Shown here in pieces: positions 37,591-46,137 of a DNA stretch of 64,000 nucleotides. The stretch comes from Methanosarcina siciliae T4/M. GTDB taxonomy: Archaea > Halobacteriota > Methanosarcinia > Methanosarcinales > Methanosarcinaceae. Location of the stretch: the NCBI RefSeq assembly GCF_000970085.1, contig NZ_CP009506.1, positions 3,906,001 to 3,970,000 of the forward strand. Direction: 5' to 3'. Under the pieces are notes generated by a model. The model did not search any database. It saw nothing but the letters and a program-made list of their open reading frames with translations, and had not been told where the DNA came from. Position 1 is the stretch's first letter; each line of letters begins with the position of its first letter. A program made the translations under genes and the position numbers.

Positions 37591-38724
37591 TCAGGTTCTG
37601 TTTCGGGTTACAATTTTCATGAGGAAAGACTTTTTTATTTCTACTGCATCTTTCGGGCACAGTTCACGACAGCAGTAGCATTGAATACATTTTTGCTGGT
37701 TGATTTTGAGAGCCCTGCCCACTTCCTCAATCGCATGCGCCGAACAGTTCATAACACAGGCTTTGCAAAATGCACATTTTGAGGTGTTGATGAAGGGCTT
37801 TACAGTAAGCTGTTTCCGAAGGGCTCTCATCAGAAATGAAGGCACCATTGCGGTGGCTCCGCCTTCAGGCATTTTAAATCTGAGACCTGAGTCCTGCAGG
37901 GGCACCCCTGAAATATCAGGATTTTGTGTCCCGAACCCTCTCGAAAGCGCGGCTTTGTTTGTGGGTACTTTTAACGGATCAATACCTATCAGTTCGGAAG
38001 CAACAATGTCAAGGGCTACACAATCGTAACTTACCAGAACCACTCCTGAAACAATGGGCGTCCCATTGGCAGGGCCGTTTCCCTCCATCCCGACCACTCC
38101 GTCCATAACTGCGAGCCGGGGTTTGACTACCGAATAGATATCGACTACGGCTTCCCCAAAGCGGTCACGGTCTTCCAGGGCATGAGCCTGCTTTCGAATT
38201 TTCTGAGGGACAGCCCCAAAGAAGTTTTTGACAGCCCCGGTATAGAGGGTAAGTTCATGGGTTTTAAGTTTCGGAAGTGAGATTACTACATCAGCCTCAA
38301 GAATTGCTTTTGCGATGTACAGGCTCGGAAACTGTCTGGCATTTGAAACAACGACCTCGGTGTAACCTGAGGTCTCGAAATTGATAAGTTCTGCACCGCA
38401 GACGGATGCGACCCCTTCGATTCCCGATGCACGAAAAGCCTCCGAAGTCGTCGTAGACCCCGGTTTCGCAATTCCGGACCCGTCCCCTATAACAGGAATA
38501 CCACCTGCCTCCCGGACAAGTTCACACATTGCAGCCACTACTGCAGGATGAGTGGTGACAGCGGCTTCAGGGGCCCGGATAGCAAGCACGTTGGGCTTAA
38601 GAAGTACGCGATTTCCCGGAGAGATAATGTTCTCAAGCCCGCCTATCAGGGTGAGCGCCTCCTGAATCGAAGCTTTTACACCCGAATAGTCGGAACAGCG
38701 TACTATGGAAACTCTGGAGTTCAT
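37591..38724 (-). CDS. DUF362 protein with two [4Fe-4S] clusters
   Basis: This 377-residue protein has an N-terminal DUF362 domain (LKPNVLAIRAPEAAVTTHPAVV, IGDGSG, ISLPKLKTHELTLYTGAVKNFFGAVP, LAVMDGVVGMEGNGP). A C-terminal ferredoxin module carries motifs CAFCKACVMNC and CIQCYCCRELC. DUF362 proteins are predicted redox or cluster-handling enzymes of unknown reaction. An ATG at 38724 is preferred to the TTG three codons earlier; neither has a strong SD. It lies downstream of the NadE-like gene, 114 bases away, on the same strand. Confidence 0.85.
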   Translation of the reverse strand: MNSRVSIVRCSDYSGVKASIQEALTLIGGLENIISPGNRVLLKPNVLAIRAPEAAVTTHPAVVAAMCELVREAGGIPVIGDGSGIAKPGSTTTSEAFRASGIEGVASVCGAELINFETSGYTEVVVSNARQFPSLYIAKAILEADVVISLPKLKTHELTLYTGAVKNFFGAVPQKIRKQAHALEDRDRFGEAVVDIYSVVKPRLAVMDGVVGMEGNGPANGTPIVSGVVLVSYDCVALDIVASELIGIDPLKVPTNKAALSRGFGTQNPDISGVPLQDSGLRFKMPEGGATAMVPSFLMRALRKQLTVKPFINTSKCAFCKACVMNCSAHAIEEVGRALKINQQKCIQCYCCRELCPKDAVEIKKSFLMKIVTRNRT

Positions 38725-38838
38725 GCTTATCAATCGGAATTACTGATAGGACTATGTTGAAGGGTTAATTTTGACTCAAATGCCAGTTTATTACCTTTCA
38801 GAGGAAAAAAGTCTTAAGAGCTACCCCGTATATGAAGC

Positions 38839-39903
38839 TTACTTGTCCAGATAGAAAACCGGGGGTACAGCCCGTATATACTCGGTGGTGTCTTTTACCC
38901 GGAAGATGTGCCTCCAGGCTTTTTCGATGGTATCTCCAGAAAGCCCGGTGTTCTTTTCAGTTACCTCTAAAGACAGGTTGCGTTCCTGAGCATACAGGAG
39001 CTGGTCTATAATGTGCCTGGGCATCCGCCAGTAAAACTCCTCGTCAGTCGTATAATGACCCCAGGTATCGGCACTTGGAGGGCGTTTTATGATCGACTCA
39101 TTTACTCCGAGGTGCTTTGCCAGAGCATAGACCTGGGTCTTATAGCAGTCTGCAAGCGGTTCGAGGTCCACGCCGCCGTCCCCATATTTGACATACTGGC
39201 CCAGGACAACTTCGGTCTTGTTTGTTGTGCCGCAAACAACATAATTCATTTTTTCGGCATACATATACTGGACCAACATTCTTGACCGCTGTTTGACCCC
39301 CTGCAGCCCTATCAGTTCCAGATAATCGTTTGCCTTCAGCCTGTGTTTGGCAACCGTTTCCCCATCTTTTATCAGCCGGATATAAGGAACATTCAAAAGC
39401 TCCTGGTCAAGGAAATCAGGCAGAATCAGTGAGGTTTTGTGTATTTCGGGATCATATTCCGGGCAGGCCCTCTTTAAAACCTGGTCTTTCTTCTCATAAA
39501 TGTTAAGGGCTTCCAGAATTGGAGAAATCGGGACCTCCTCATACGAAACCCCAAGGCTTTCGCAGATTTCTGCTCCCAGGGTTTTGCTTGAAGGAGCAGA
39601 TTCTTTTTCCGGGAGGAGAAGACCGTATACTTTTTCCTTGCCGAACTCCTGTACGCAAAGCGTAAGGGTTACTGCGGAGTCAACACCCCCTGAAACCCCC
39701 AGAACCACTCCTTTTTTCTTGAAAGCCGTGACATGCTCTCTTATAAAGCCCCTGAGGCTTGCAGCAAGCTTATCAATACCTTTGTTCAGTTCCTCAAGAA
39801 TTTGAACGTTGCCATTGTCCGCTAACTTCTCGGCGTCGTTTTTAGTTAACTGCCCTGCATTACTCTCCATAGTCCGGGTTACACTACTTTCAGTTATCTG
39901 CAT
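38839..39903 (-). CDS. NAD+ synthetase-like ATP-pyrophosphatase (NadE family), extended form
   Basis: The PP-loop GVSGGVDSA marks an ATP-pyrophosphatase of the NadE group, with CGTTNKTEVVLGQYVKYGDGGVDLEPLADCYKTQV, the ammonia-ligase core of NAD+ synthetase. Length is 354 residues against about 250-280 for stand-alone NH3-dependent NadE. The extra sequence is a roughly 60-residue insertion (RACPEYDPEIHKTSLILPD...) and an N-terminal tail. I chose the ATG at 39903 because GGGGAGT lies about 7 bases upstream, although the frame is open to 39954. Its place beside a carrier-protein ligase suggests it may amidate a pathway acid rather than, or as well as, making NAD. Confidence 0.82.
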   Translation of the reverse strand: MQITESSVTRTMESNAGQLTKNDAEKLADNGNVQILEELNKGIDKLAASLRGFIREHVTAFKKKGVVLGVSGGVDSAVTLTLCVQEFGKEKVYGLLLPEKESAPSSKTLGAEICESLGVSYEEVPISPILEALNIYEKKDQVLKRACPEYDPEIHKTSLILPDFLDQELLNVPYIRLIKDGETVAKHRLKANDYLELIGLQGVKQRSRMLVQYMYAEKMNYVVCGTTNKTEVVLGQYVKYGDGGVDLEPLADCYKTQVYALAKHLGVNESIIKRPPSADTWGHYTTDEEFYWRMPRHIIDQLLYAQERNLSLEVTEKNTGLSGDTIEKAWRHIFRVKDTTEYIRAVPPVFYLDK

Positions 39904-40076
39904 AATATTACTCCCCTGATCGATTATTTGTTTGATAGTTAGGTATTCGTTCAAACTGCCGGCAACTATGTATCAAATCACCGGATTTCTTACTTAATGA
40001 CCCTTTGCTGAGACAATATCTGAGTAAATTTTATCAGAGTAACTTTATCCGAATAACTTATCCAGGTAAATTATAT

Positions 40077-40130
40077 CCAGGAATATTTTATTATCCAAGA
40101 ATATTTTATTATCCAGGAATATTTTATTCG
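40077..40130. repeat. Tandem repeat, 3 x 18 bp
   Basis: Three copies of a unit like CCAGGAATATTTTATTAT lie in the 236-base gap between the WbpG-like and NadE-like genes. The unit length equals that of the array at 37472 in the same cluster, but the sequence differs. Confidence 0.85.
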
Positions 40131-40139
40131 GGTAAATTT

Positions 40140-41177
40140 TCAGCATTCTTTTTGCGAATTTATACTGTAATTGAGCTTTATTTCAAGCTTCTCTGCTACA
40201 TCCTCTATAAGCGACTGCGAGAGTTCCTGGCTGAGTTTGTACAGCCCTTCTTCCCTTGACATTTCCCCGCTTCGGACAAGCCCCGCTATATCAAAGGCAT
40301 ACGGGTGGAAGCCGTACTTTTCCAGGTGGTTATAACATGCAAAGGAATTCAATGTACAGTTGGTCGAATTACTGTCATTGAGAGCAGGAGCTTTCCACCC
40401 GAGATTCAACACGGTTTCAAGCACTTTATCCTCGCTGTAGTCCCACAGACAGAGCGGATGCAGAAAAGAGGGGGCAACCTCACCTATATTTTTGATTACC
40501 TCATTTTTAACAAGGAACTGTTCATCCCTGTCTTCAACACCTATTTTTTGAAGCTGCGTTTCAAAAAGGTTCCTTGACCACTGTATGAAATTAGCTGACA
40601 GTTTGATTATGGGATTTGGCGACTGCCCTCCTGTAAAAGCAAAGACGATAAAAGGCGCTTTCTGGACTATGGCTTCTTCCATCAGTTTTTGTTTGATGAC
40701 ACCGATGCAGATATTGCAGATGTCACTTGCCCTGTACTTGGCAAAGTTAGGGAACGCATCACAGGATTCGGCTGCCTTTCGGAAGAGTTCGTAGAGGATT
40801 TCCTCTTCCATTGTCAGCTTAAAATAGTCGCATCCCGTAATTTCGCACATTTTCTTTGCGTTTACTACGGCATAATCCGAGATGAACCCGTTATCAAACT
40901 GGATAGCAAGGACTCTCAGGAAGGGATAGTCTTTTTTGAGTTTGTAAAGTGTATATGAAGAGTCTTTCCCCCCTGAAAGTGCAAATATCACATCATAATT
41001 GCCCCTGCCACTGTATTCTTTAAAGAGTTCTTCAATCCTGCTAAGATACTGCTCCTTTTCCTGAGAAGAAAGAGGAACATAGGTCTCACAGAAATGGCAG
41101 AGCCCGTTTTCTTCGTTGATTTCTATGCCTGGAATATCCGAGTCCAGAACACATTTATTACATACTAGCTTTGACAT
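40140..41177 (-). CDS. N-acetyl sugar amidotransferase-like ATP-PPase (WbpG/PseA type)
   Basis: This 345-residue PP-loop enzyme contains FALSGGKDSSYTLYKL. A zinc-type N-terminal region has CNKC and CHFC spaced by about 20 residues, as in WbpG/PseA proteins that turn a sugar N-acetyl group into an acetamidino group with glutamine nitrogen. Further family signatures are CNICIGVIK and FAFTGGQSPNP. Bacterial homologues act in pseudaminic/legionaminic-type sugar or O-antigen synthesis. Here no nucleotide-sugar genes are adjacent, so the substrate may be carried on the ACP. It overlaps the ligase gene by 20 bases. Confidence 0.85.
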   Translation of the reverse strand: MSKLVCNKCVLDSDIPGIEINEENGLCHFCETYVPLSSQEKEQYLSRIEELFKEYSGRGNYDVIFALSGGKDSSYTLYKLKKDYPFLRVLAIQFDNGFISDYAVVNAKKMCEITGCDYFKLTMEEEILYELFRKAAESCDAFPNFAKYRASDICNICIGVIKQKLMEEAIVQKAPFIVFAFTGGQSPNPIIKLSANFIQWSRNLFETQLQKIGVEDRDEQFLVKNEVIKNIGEVAPSFLHPLCLWDYSEDKVLETVLNLGWKAPALNDSNSTNCTLNSFACYNHLEKYGFHPYAFDIAGLVRSGEMSREEGLYKLSQELSQSLIEDVAEKLEIKLNYSINSQKEC

Positions 41178-42645
41178 GCTGATACTCCTCTATAATGGAC
41201 CTGTTGGAGATTTTCCCGTTCTCGCTCAGCGGAAGATGGTCAATGAAGAGGATCTCTCTGGGATACAGGTAGCCTGGCAGGTTCTTCCTGCAAAAAGCAA
41301 GAATTTTATCGACGTCGGTTTCCTGATTTGGTATGATCATGAGGCTGATTGCATTACCCATAAGCTCATGGAATACGGGTACAACAAAAACACCGGAAAC
41401 CTCATTGTTCAGCTCGATTTCTTTCTCAATTTCCCTCGGATTAACCCGATTGTCACCTATTTTGATGAGGTCATCCTTGCGACCAAGCAGCTTTATGTAT
41501 TCATTTGGAAGTTTCTGCGCCAGGTCTCCCGTATGCATCCACCCATCGATGATCTTTTTTTCAGTTGCTGCCTCATCATTGAGGTAACCAAGCAGGATAT
41601 TGTCCCCTCTGGCAACAAGCTCGCCTGTGATACCAGGTCCTACAGACCTGTTTTCAGGGTCAAAGATATCGAGGGTAACCCCTGGAATCGCCTTTCCTAT
41701 CGTATCGATAAATTCATCCACGTCCTCTGTCGGCAGGTAAGCAAGCCTTGCTGTAGCTTCTGTCTGGCCGTACATTGGCAGAATTTGCGTACCCGGACTT
41801 AACTCCCTGATACTCCATACGATAACCCTTTCCATGGCTCCGCCGGCTGATGCAGCAATCCTGACATTTGCAAAGGCTTTTTTGAACCTCTCCGGGAATC
41901 TGAGAAGAATACGATATGTGCTGGGCACTCCATAGAAGATAGATACTCCGGATTCGATAAGATTAAAAACCGGGTCTATGAAATTCATTGTTCCTGTATG
42001 GACCACCCCTCCGGCCATCAGGTGAGAATTGATTATCGAGTTCCCGAAAGCATGATGTGGAGAGATTACCAGTGCTCCTTTATCTTTTGAGCTTATGTTC
42101 AGGACCTCGATTATCGACCTGGCGTTTGCTACCAGGTTTTTGTCGCTCAACATAACCCCCTTGGGAGTGCCTGTTGTACCTGAAGTATAAAGCACCAACC
42201 TCAGTTCGGGATTATTTCTTTCACATACCACTCTTTTGCTGAGGAGCTCCACTGCAGTATCATCCGAAACAACGATCACGGTTCCAAAACGCTCAAAAAA
42301 TTCGGCTCCGAACCTTAAGTATTGTTTTTTCGTTGCAATTATGTTATTGATGCGTGAAGCGTCAAGAATTCGTTCAAGGCTTAACCCTGGCAATTCGATT
42401 GGCAGAGGAATTGCAATGTTGCCGGACCGATATACTGCCATAAGCATCTTTATGTACTGTATGCCCGACTCAGCGAGTATTGCAAATCCGCAATGCTCAA
42501 AGTCGGTCAGAAATGAGGCAATTGTGCTTATATCCTCATCAAGGCAGCTGTAAGAAATGGATTTTTTCTCCTCTTCTAGTGCGGTCTGGTGAGGAGTGTT
42601 TCTAGCATGTTCAGCGATATAAGCATCAATTCTCATACACTTCAC
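41158..42645 (-). CDS. Adenylate-forming ligase (acyl-/aminoacyl-ACP synthetase-like)
   Basis: This 495-residue ANL-superfamily enzyme has all core motifs: LYTSGTTGTPKGVML (A3), MYGQTEATARLAYL (A5), GWMHTGDLAQK (A7), LLGRKDDLIKIGDNRVNPREIE (A8) and LSENGKISNRSI with the catalytic Lys (A10). It activates a carboxylic acid as AMP ester and probably loads it on the ACP encoded just upstream, whose stop codon it overlaps by four bases (ATGA). The specificity pocket cannot be read reliably by eye. It resembles free-standing A domains of carrier-protein pathways more than acetyl-CoA synthetases, which are longer. Confidence 0.93.
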   Translation of the reverse strand: MKCMRIDAYIAEHARNTPHQTALEEEKKSISYSCLDEDISTIASFLTDFEHCGFAILAESGIQYIKMLMAVYRSGNIAIPLPIELPGLSLERILDASRINNIIATKKQYLRFGAEFFERFGTVIVVSDDTAVELLSKRVVCERNNPELRLVLYTSGTTGTPKGVMLSDKNLVANARSIIEVLNISSKDKGALVISPHHAFGNSIINSHLMAGGVVHTGTMNFIDPVFNLIESGVSIFYGVPSTYRILLRFPERFKKAFANVRIAASAGGAMERVIVWSIRELSPGTQILPMYGQTEATARLAYLPTEDVDEFIDTIGKAIPGVTLDIFDPENRSVGPGITGELVARGDNILLGYLNDEAATEKKIIDGWMHTGDLAQKLPNEYIKLLGRKDDLIKIGDNRVNPREIEKEIELNNEVSGVFVVPVFHELMGNAISLMIIPNQETDVDKILAFCRKNLPGYLYPREILFIDHLPLSENGKISNRSIIEEYQHVKASM

Positions 42646-42887
42646 TTCGCCAGTCTGCTTATCAGGTTGGTTATCCCCTCCAGAGAATCAAAATTCTCTG
42701 GAGTCAGCATTTCTTCAGGAATTTCGATAGAGTATGTTTCACAGATGTAGTCTATCAATTCAAGCAAACCGATAGAGTCCATGATGCCATTCTGGGTGAG
42801 CGAATCATTATCTCCAAGAACAGATCCACGTTCCATGAAAGAATTGTCCTTCAAATAATCAAGTATATTATTCTTTATTTGTTCCAT
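42642..42887 (-). CDS. Acyl/peptidyl carrier protein
   Basis: This 81-residue acidic helical carrier protein has its phosphopantetheine site at Ser38 in GIMDSIGLLELIDYI. Helices three and four are EEMLTPENFDSLEGITNLISRL. Carrier proteins are uncommon in archaea, which do not make fatty acids by type II FAS. The gene lies between the 4'-phosphopantetheinyl transferase gene upstream and the ligase gene downstream, which supports the reading that it is converted to the holo form and then loaded. Confidence 0.93.
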   Translation of the reverse strand: MEQIKNNILDYLKDNSFMERGSVLGDNDSLTQNGIMDSIGLLELIDYICETYSIEIPEEMLTPENFDSLEGITNLISRLAK

Positions 42888-43084
42888 ACAATCTTACCCC
42901 TTATTCAAATTCAATTATTACGTAAGTAACACACACTTGCCCATATTAGTTGAAAGCCCATATGTAACTATGCGATAGAACTATATAAATAATTTGAAAC
43001 AATTAGTTGTCATAAAAACATTAACAAGAAAAAAATCAGAAGAGCAAAACAGCATCGAAAGATAAAAGTGTTAAACATCCTATT

Positions 43085-43903
43085 TCAATCAGAACTGATT
43101 TTCCCAAGGCGGCTAATCTTAATAGTATGTGAATCCGAATCAGTAATGAGGGAAAATACGTATTTATTGTCCAGTAAATAACTTGAATAAAAAATATTAT
43201 TGAAGTCCGGCTCTTTACCGAGAACCGATAACATGGACTCATTAGAAAACTTGCAATAAGCCTCCCTCAAAGTCCACCCGATCAGAATGTAGGCGTCACT
43301 TTCCGATTTGTCAGAAAACTGAGACACAGGTTTAAGGTATTTCAAAGTATTTTTCAGTGCCAGCGGTCTTTTAATTTCGACATCAATACCAACCTTGACC
43401 TTTGAGACCGCAAGAGTTGCGATATTTTCAGAGTAGGATATACAGATATGCAACTCCTTATGGCTGAGTATATGAACTTCTCCGAACTTATCCTTACAAG
43501 TAGAAATCTCAAGGACAGAAGTTTTGTTAAGGAGCTTGCATAAGATATGTTTCAAAACCATTCTGGAGACAATGTATCTTTTTTTAAAATATTCTGTTTT
43601 AAGTTTTTCAAGATTTTCCCTTTCACTGTTGTTGAGACATTCCATGCTCAGAGTGTCATAATCACCCAGATCAATAAGAAAAATAAGAACGTCGTTTTGT
43701 GCCCATAAGTTGGGGAGATTTTTCAGAGGAACGGAGGAGAGTATGATCGAATTCTTTTTGTACATGCAACTCACGGCATATTTACTATAGTTACTACAAT
43801 TGGCTGTTATAAAAACTATGAGATTTTCAGCTATTTCGAATTGATCAGGGAAGCTGCATAACAAACCAGTAAATCCATAGTGTACTCCAATATATTTATT
43901 CAA
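43085..43903 (-). CDS. 4'-phosphopantetheinyl transferase (Sfp type)
   Basis: This 272-residue enzyme is predicted to attach the CoA phosphopantetheine arm to the carrier protein. The Mg2+ motif is present as GIDVE (Asp174, Glu176), and the third motif as WTLREAYCK (Glu214, Lys218). The conserved HICISYSEN corresponds to the usual SHS segment, and upstream are RERE/YFKKRYIVSRMVLKHIL-type helices. The Sfp-type length and motifs fit. A 197-base gap separates it from the ACP gene on the same strand. It is probably the first gene of the cluster. Confidence 0.88.
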   Translation of the reverse strand: MNKYIGVHYGFTGLLCSFPDQFEIAENLIVFITANCSNYSKYAVSCMYKKNSIILSSVPLKNLPNLWAQNDVLIFLIDLGDYDTLSMECLNNSERENLEKLKTEYFKKRYIVSRMVLKHILCKLLNKTSVLEISTCKDKFGEVHILSHKELHICISYSENIATLAVSKVKVGIDVEIKRPLALKNTLKYLKPVSQFSDKSESDAYILIGWTLREAYCKFSNESMLSVLGKEPDFNNIFYSSYLLDNKYVFSLITDSDSHTIKISRLGKISSD

Positions 43904-44092
43904 AAAAAGTAATCCTAAAATATATAAACGATAAGGATATAGGGTATTCGATTCTTAGCGCCCCTACTTCAGGGTCGCACCTGTTTGGAAATAACAAACA
44001 TAACGGGATGAATACGGTATTAAAAGAGTAGATTCAAACCAGTAATAAAAAAGTATAATTCAAATTATCATCAAAAACTGAGGTGTCCGAAA

Positions 44093-44395
44093 CTGCAGAC
44101 TGCGGAAGAAAGGGTAAGAGCGAGATTGATAAAGTATCTCGGCAGGGACGAAAACGGGATACGCAAGGTTGTGCTCAATCTCTTCCTGACCGGAGACAAG
44201 TTTACCACCGGTGAAGTTTATGACTTCCTCGATAAAGGAAATTTCGAGGTAAGCTACCGGGGGGTGTCAGCCATGGTCGGGCTTATGAATACTAGGCTTG
44301 GAATCCTGAGCATAAATGTCACGGGGGATCATAATGTATATTCCCTGAAAGAGAGTTATAAAAACATAGTCGGCTCTGTTCTTGAAAATTACTGA
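44093..44395 (+). CDS. DUF2551 family protein, probable CTG start
   Basis: The protein (about 100 residues) contains RLIKYLGRDENGIRKVVLNLFLTGDKFTTGEVYDFL and a winged-helix-like second half, as in the DUF2551 family of methanogens. A TTG at 44126 would cut off the conserved lead-in EERVRARLIKYL. No ATG, GTG or TTG exists upstream in frame, but a CTG at 44093 follows a GAGGTG SD at a spacing of 7 bases. I therefore propose a CTG start. The family's role is unknown and may be regulatory. Confidence 0.75.
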   Translation: MQTAEERVRARLIKYLGRDENGIRKVVLNLFLTGDKFTTGEVYDFLDKGNFEVSYRGVSAMVGLMNTRLGILSINVTGDHNVYSLKESYKNIVGSVLENY

Positions 44396-45029
44396 ATTTT
44401 TATGTTTGGAAGTTGTATTATACCTACTTTTTGAGAGGATTTGAATAAAAAACCTGAACTACGGGCGTCTATTTCGAGCGAGAATCAAAGTTGTGCCGGC
44501 AGACCCCGCTTCAAACGACAAGGTATGTTTGCGCTCCCGCTCCAAATTCCGTACAGGGATACAATAGCCCTGATGCGGTTTGGTTCGAGAGGGAATATCT
44601 TCAAAATCCCCTTAACTTTTCACAATTATTTTTTTTGAAACAAGAATAGAAAAAAATTTATATTTAATCGTAGTTTTCTTTAACAGTTTTTACACATATT
44701 TTAATTTTTGTGTGAAAATTTACTCGTGAGAGTAGCGTAAAAACTCTGAAACCCTCTTAAAAACCCCCAAGTTTAAGTAAAATTTTCCTGCTCTAATCAA
44801 GCTCCTTAATTAGAGTATTCGGGAAGGGTTTACTAAGGTGTGAATTTCATAACTCGGAATTTGTTTCTTTAGACTTATTTTTGGATGAGCCGGATTTCTG
44901 ACTAAAAAACTCAAAAAGCTCTCAATAGTCTAGAGTCAATGACTTATGGAAGAACTCTAAAGAATTATCCCTATTTCTGAGAATGATATCGCATCCCGAT
45001 AGTTTACCTCATGTTTATAGAGGGATACA
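44396..45029. other. Intergenic stretch upstream of the membrane regulator
   Basis: No supported gene. A 65-codon frame at 44441-44638 lacks an SD and any domain. A TATA-like AAAAATTTATATTTAATCG occurs at about 44651, and a long 5' untranslated region is possible. Confidence 0.4.
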
Positions 45030-45569
45030 ATGAGCGAGCCAGTAAATAATTCACTGGAAATCAGGGCAGATATCCAGAGCCAGCAAGTAGAGTTATCGAA
45101 AAGCGATATTTTCGGAGTCCTCCAGAACGACAGGCGAAGATGCGTCCTGGAAATCCTCCGCAAACAAGGAAATCAAAGCGTACGTTCACTTTCGGAAGAA
45201 ATAGCTCGTCTAGAATCCGGAGAAGAGGATCCAAAAAGCAGCGTCAGAAAAAGTATATATGTCTCCCTGCTCCAGACCCACATCCCAAAAATGGAAAGCC
45301 TGGGAGTCGTAAGCCACGATAGAGAACATGACACAGTGGAGCTTCTCCCTGCGGCAAGGAACTTTGACATTTACATGGAAACCGTCAAAAAGGGCGACAT
45401 CCCCTGGAGTCATTTCTACCTGGGCCTGAGCACCCTCGCAGTTGTCGGCAGTGTAACAATCTACACCGGGCTCTTCGAATGGGTCACAAGCTCCCAGTGG
45501 ATGCTTTTTGTAAGCGTGCTTTTCATGGCTACTTCAGTAGCCCATATACACAATGTCCGCAAACTCTGA
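45030..45569 (+). CDS. Winged-helix regulator with two C-terminal membrane helices (DUF7344-like)
   Basis: This 179-residue protein has residues about 24-110 forming a winged helix (DIFGVLQNDRRRCVLEILRKQ, then IYVSLLQTHIPKMESLGVVSHD), similar to the DUF7344 domain of archaeal regulators. Two hydrophobic helices follow at about 128-145 and 152-170. A membrane-tethered regulator next to surface-protein genes suggests that it controls the TasA/SipW-type genes downstream. This is inference from position. Its stop is 568 bases before the first of them. Confidence 0.75.
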   Translation: MSEPVNNSLEIRADIQSQQVELSKSDIFGVLQNDRRRCVLEILRKQGNQSVRSLSEEIARLESGEEDPKSSVRKSIYVSLLQTHIPKMESLGVVSHDREHDTVELLPAARNFDIYMETVKKGDIPWSHFYLGLSTLAVVGSVTIYTGLFEWVTSSQWMLFVSVLFMATSVAHIHNVRKL

Positions 45570-46137
45570 GCGTGAACCCCCCTTTGCTCAGGATTTTTCT
45601 CTTTTTTTCAGGAATAGATTACCCCCGCCAACCGATAGTGGTAATCTTCCATTAGGCCGGCGTTAATCCCTCAAATCCCTATTTTTCTCAAAATTTTCCC
45701 CGTCCTTCTTGTGGCAGCCATCCCACACTTCGCCTCTTACTTGCCCGTACCCCCTTCTGAAATTATATATAAAGACATTGGATCTGAAGAGAATAATCAA
45801 GGAAGTGGCTTCAAAAAAACTCAAAAGTGGCCCATTACTCCCGATCCCATCTCATTAATTGTTCATTACTGCCTCTCAAATTCACAGAGCCATTTGATAG
45901 CGTTAATCATCAATTACCCGCCCGATATTTCGGTTAATCCGCCAATAACTATCTTGAAATGAGCCATGGGATGATGTAGCTCAGATTTGCTGAATTAGGG
46001 AATGAAACTGGAATTTCCTACGTTTAACCCTCTTCAGGTTCATACTTCATTCCAGGGTTCATACTTCATTCCAGTGACCTCATAGCAAAGTGAGTGGGAA
46101 AAATTGGAATAGATAAAATTTAGAAAGAGGTTATACT
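45570..46137. other. Intergenic stretch with a 2 x 19-bp tandem repeat
   Basis: An exact direct duplication of GGTTCATACTTCATTCCAG fills 46037-46074, about 65-100 bases before the first TasA-like gene, where an upstream regulatory site could lie. An 83-codon frame at 45711-45962 has no SD or domain. Confidence 0.6.

Noticed and set aside
45711..45962. 83-codon frame before the TasA-like genes
   Set aside because: No SD, no signal peptide or domain, and proline/isoleucine-rich composition as expected of random AT-rich sequence.
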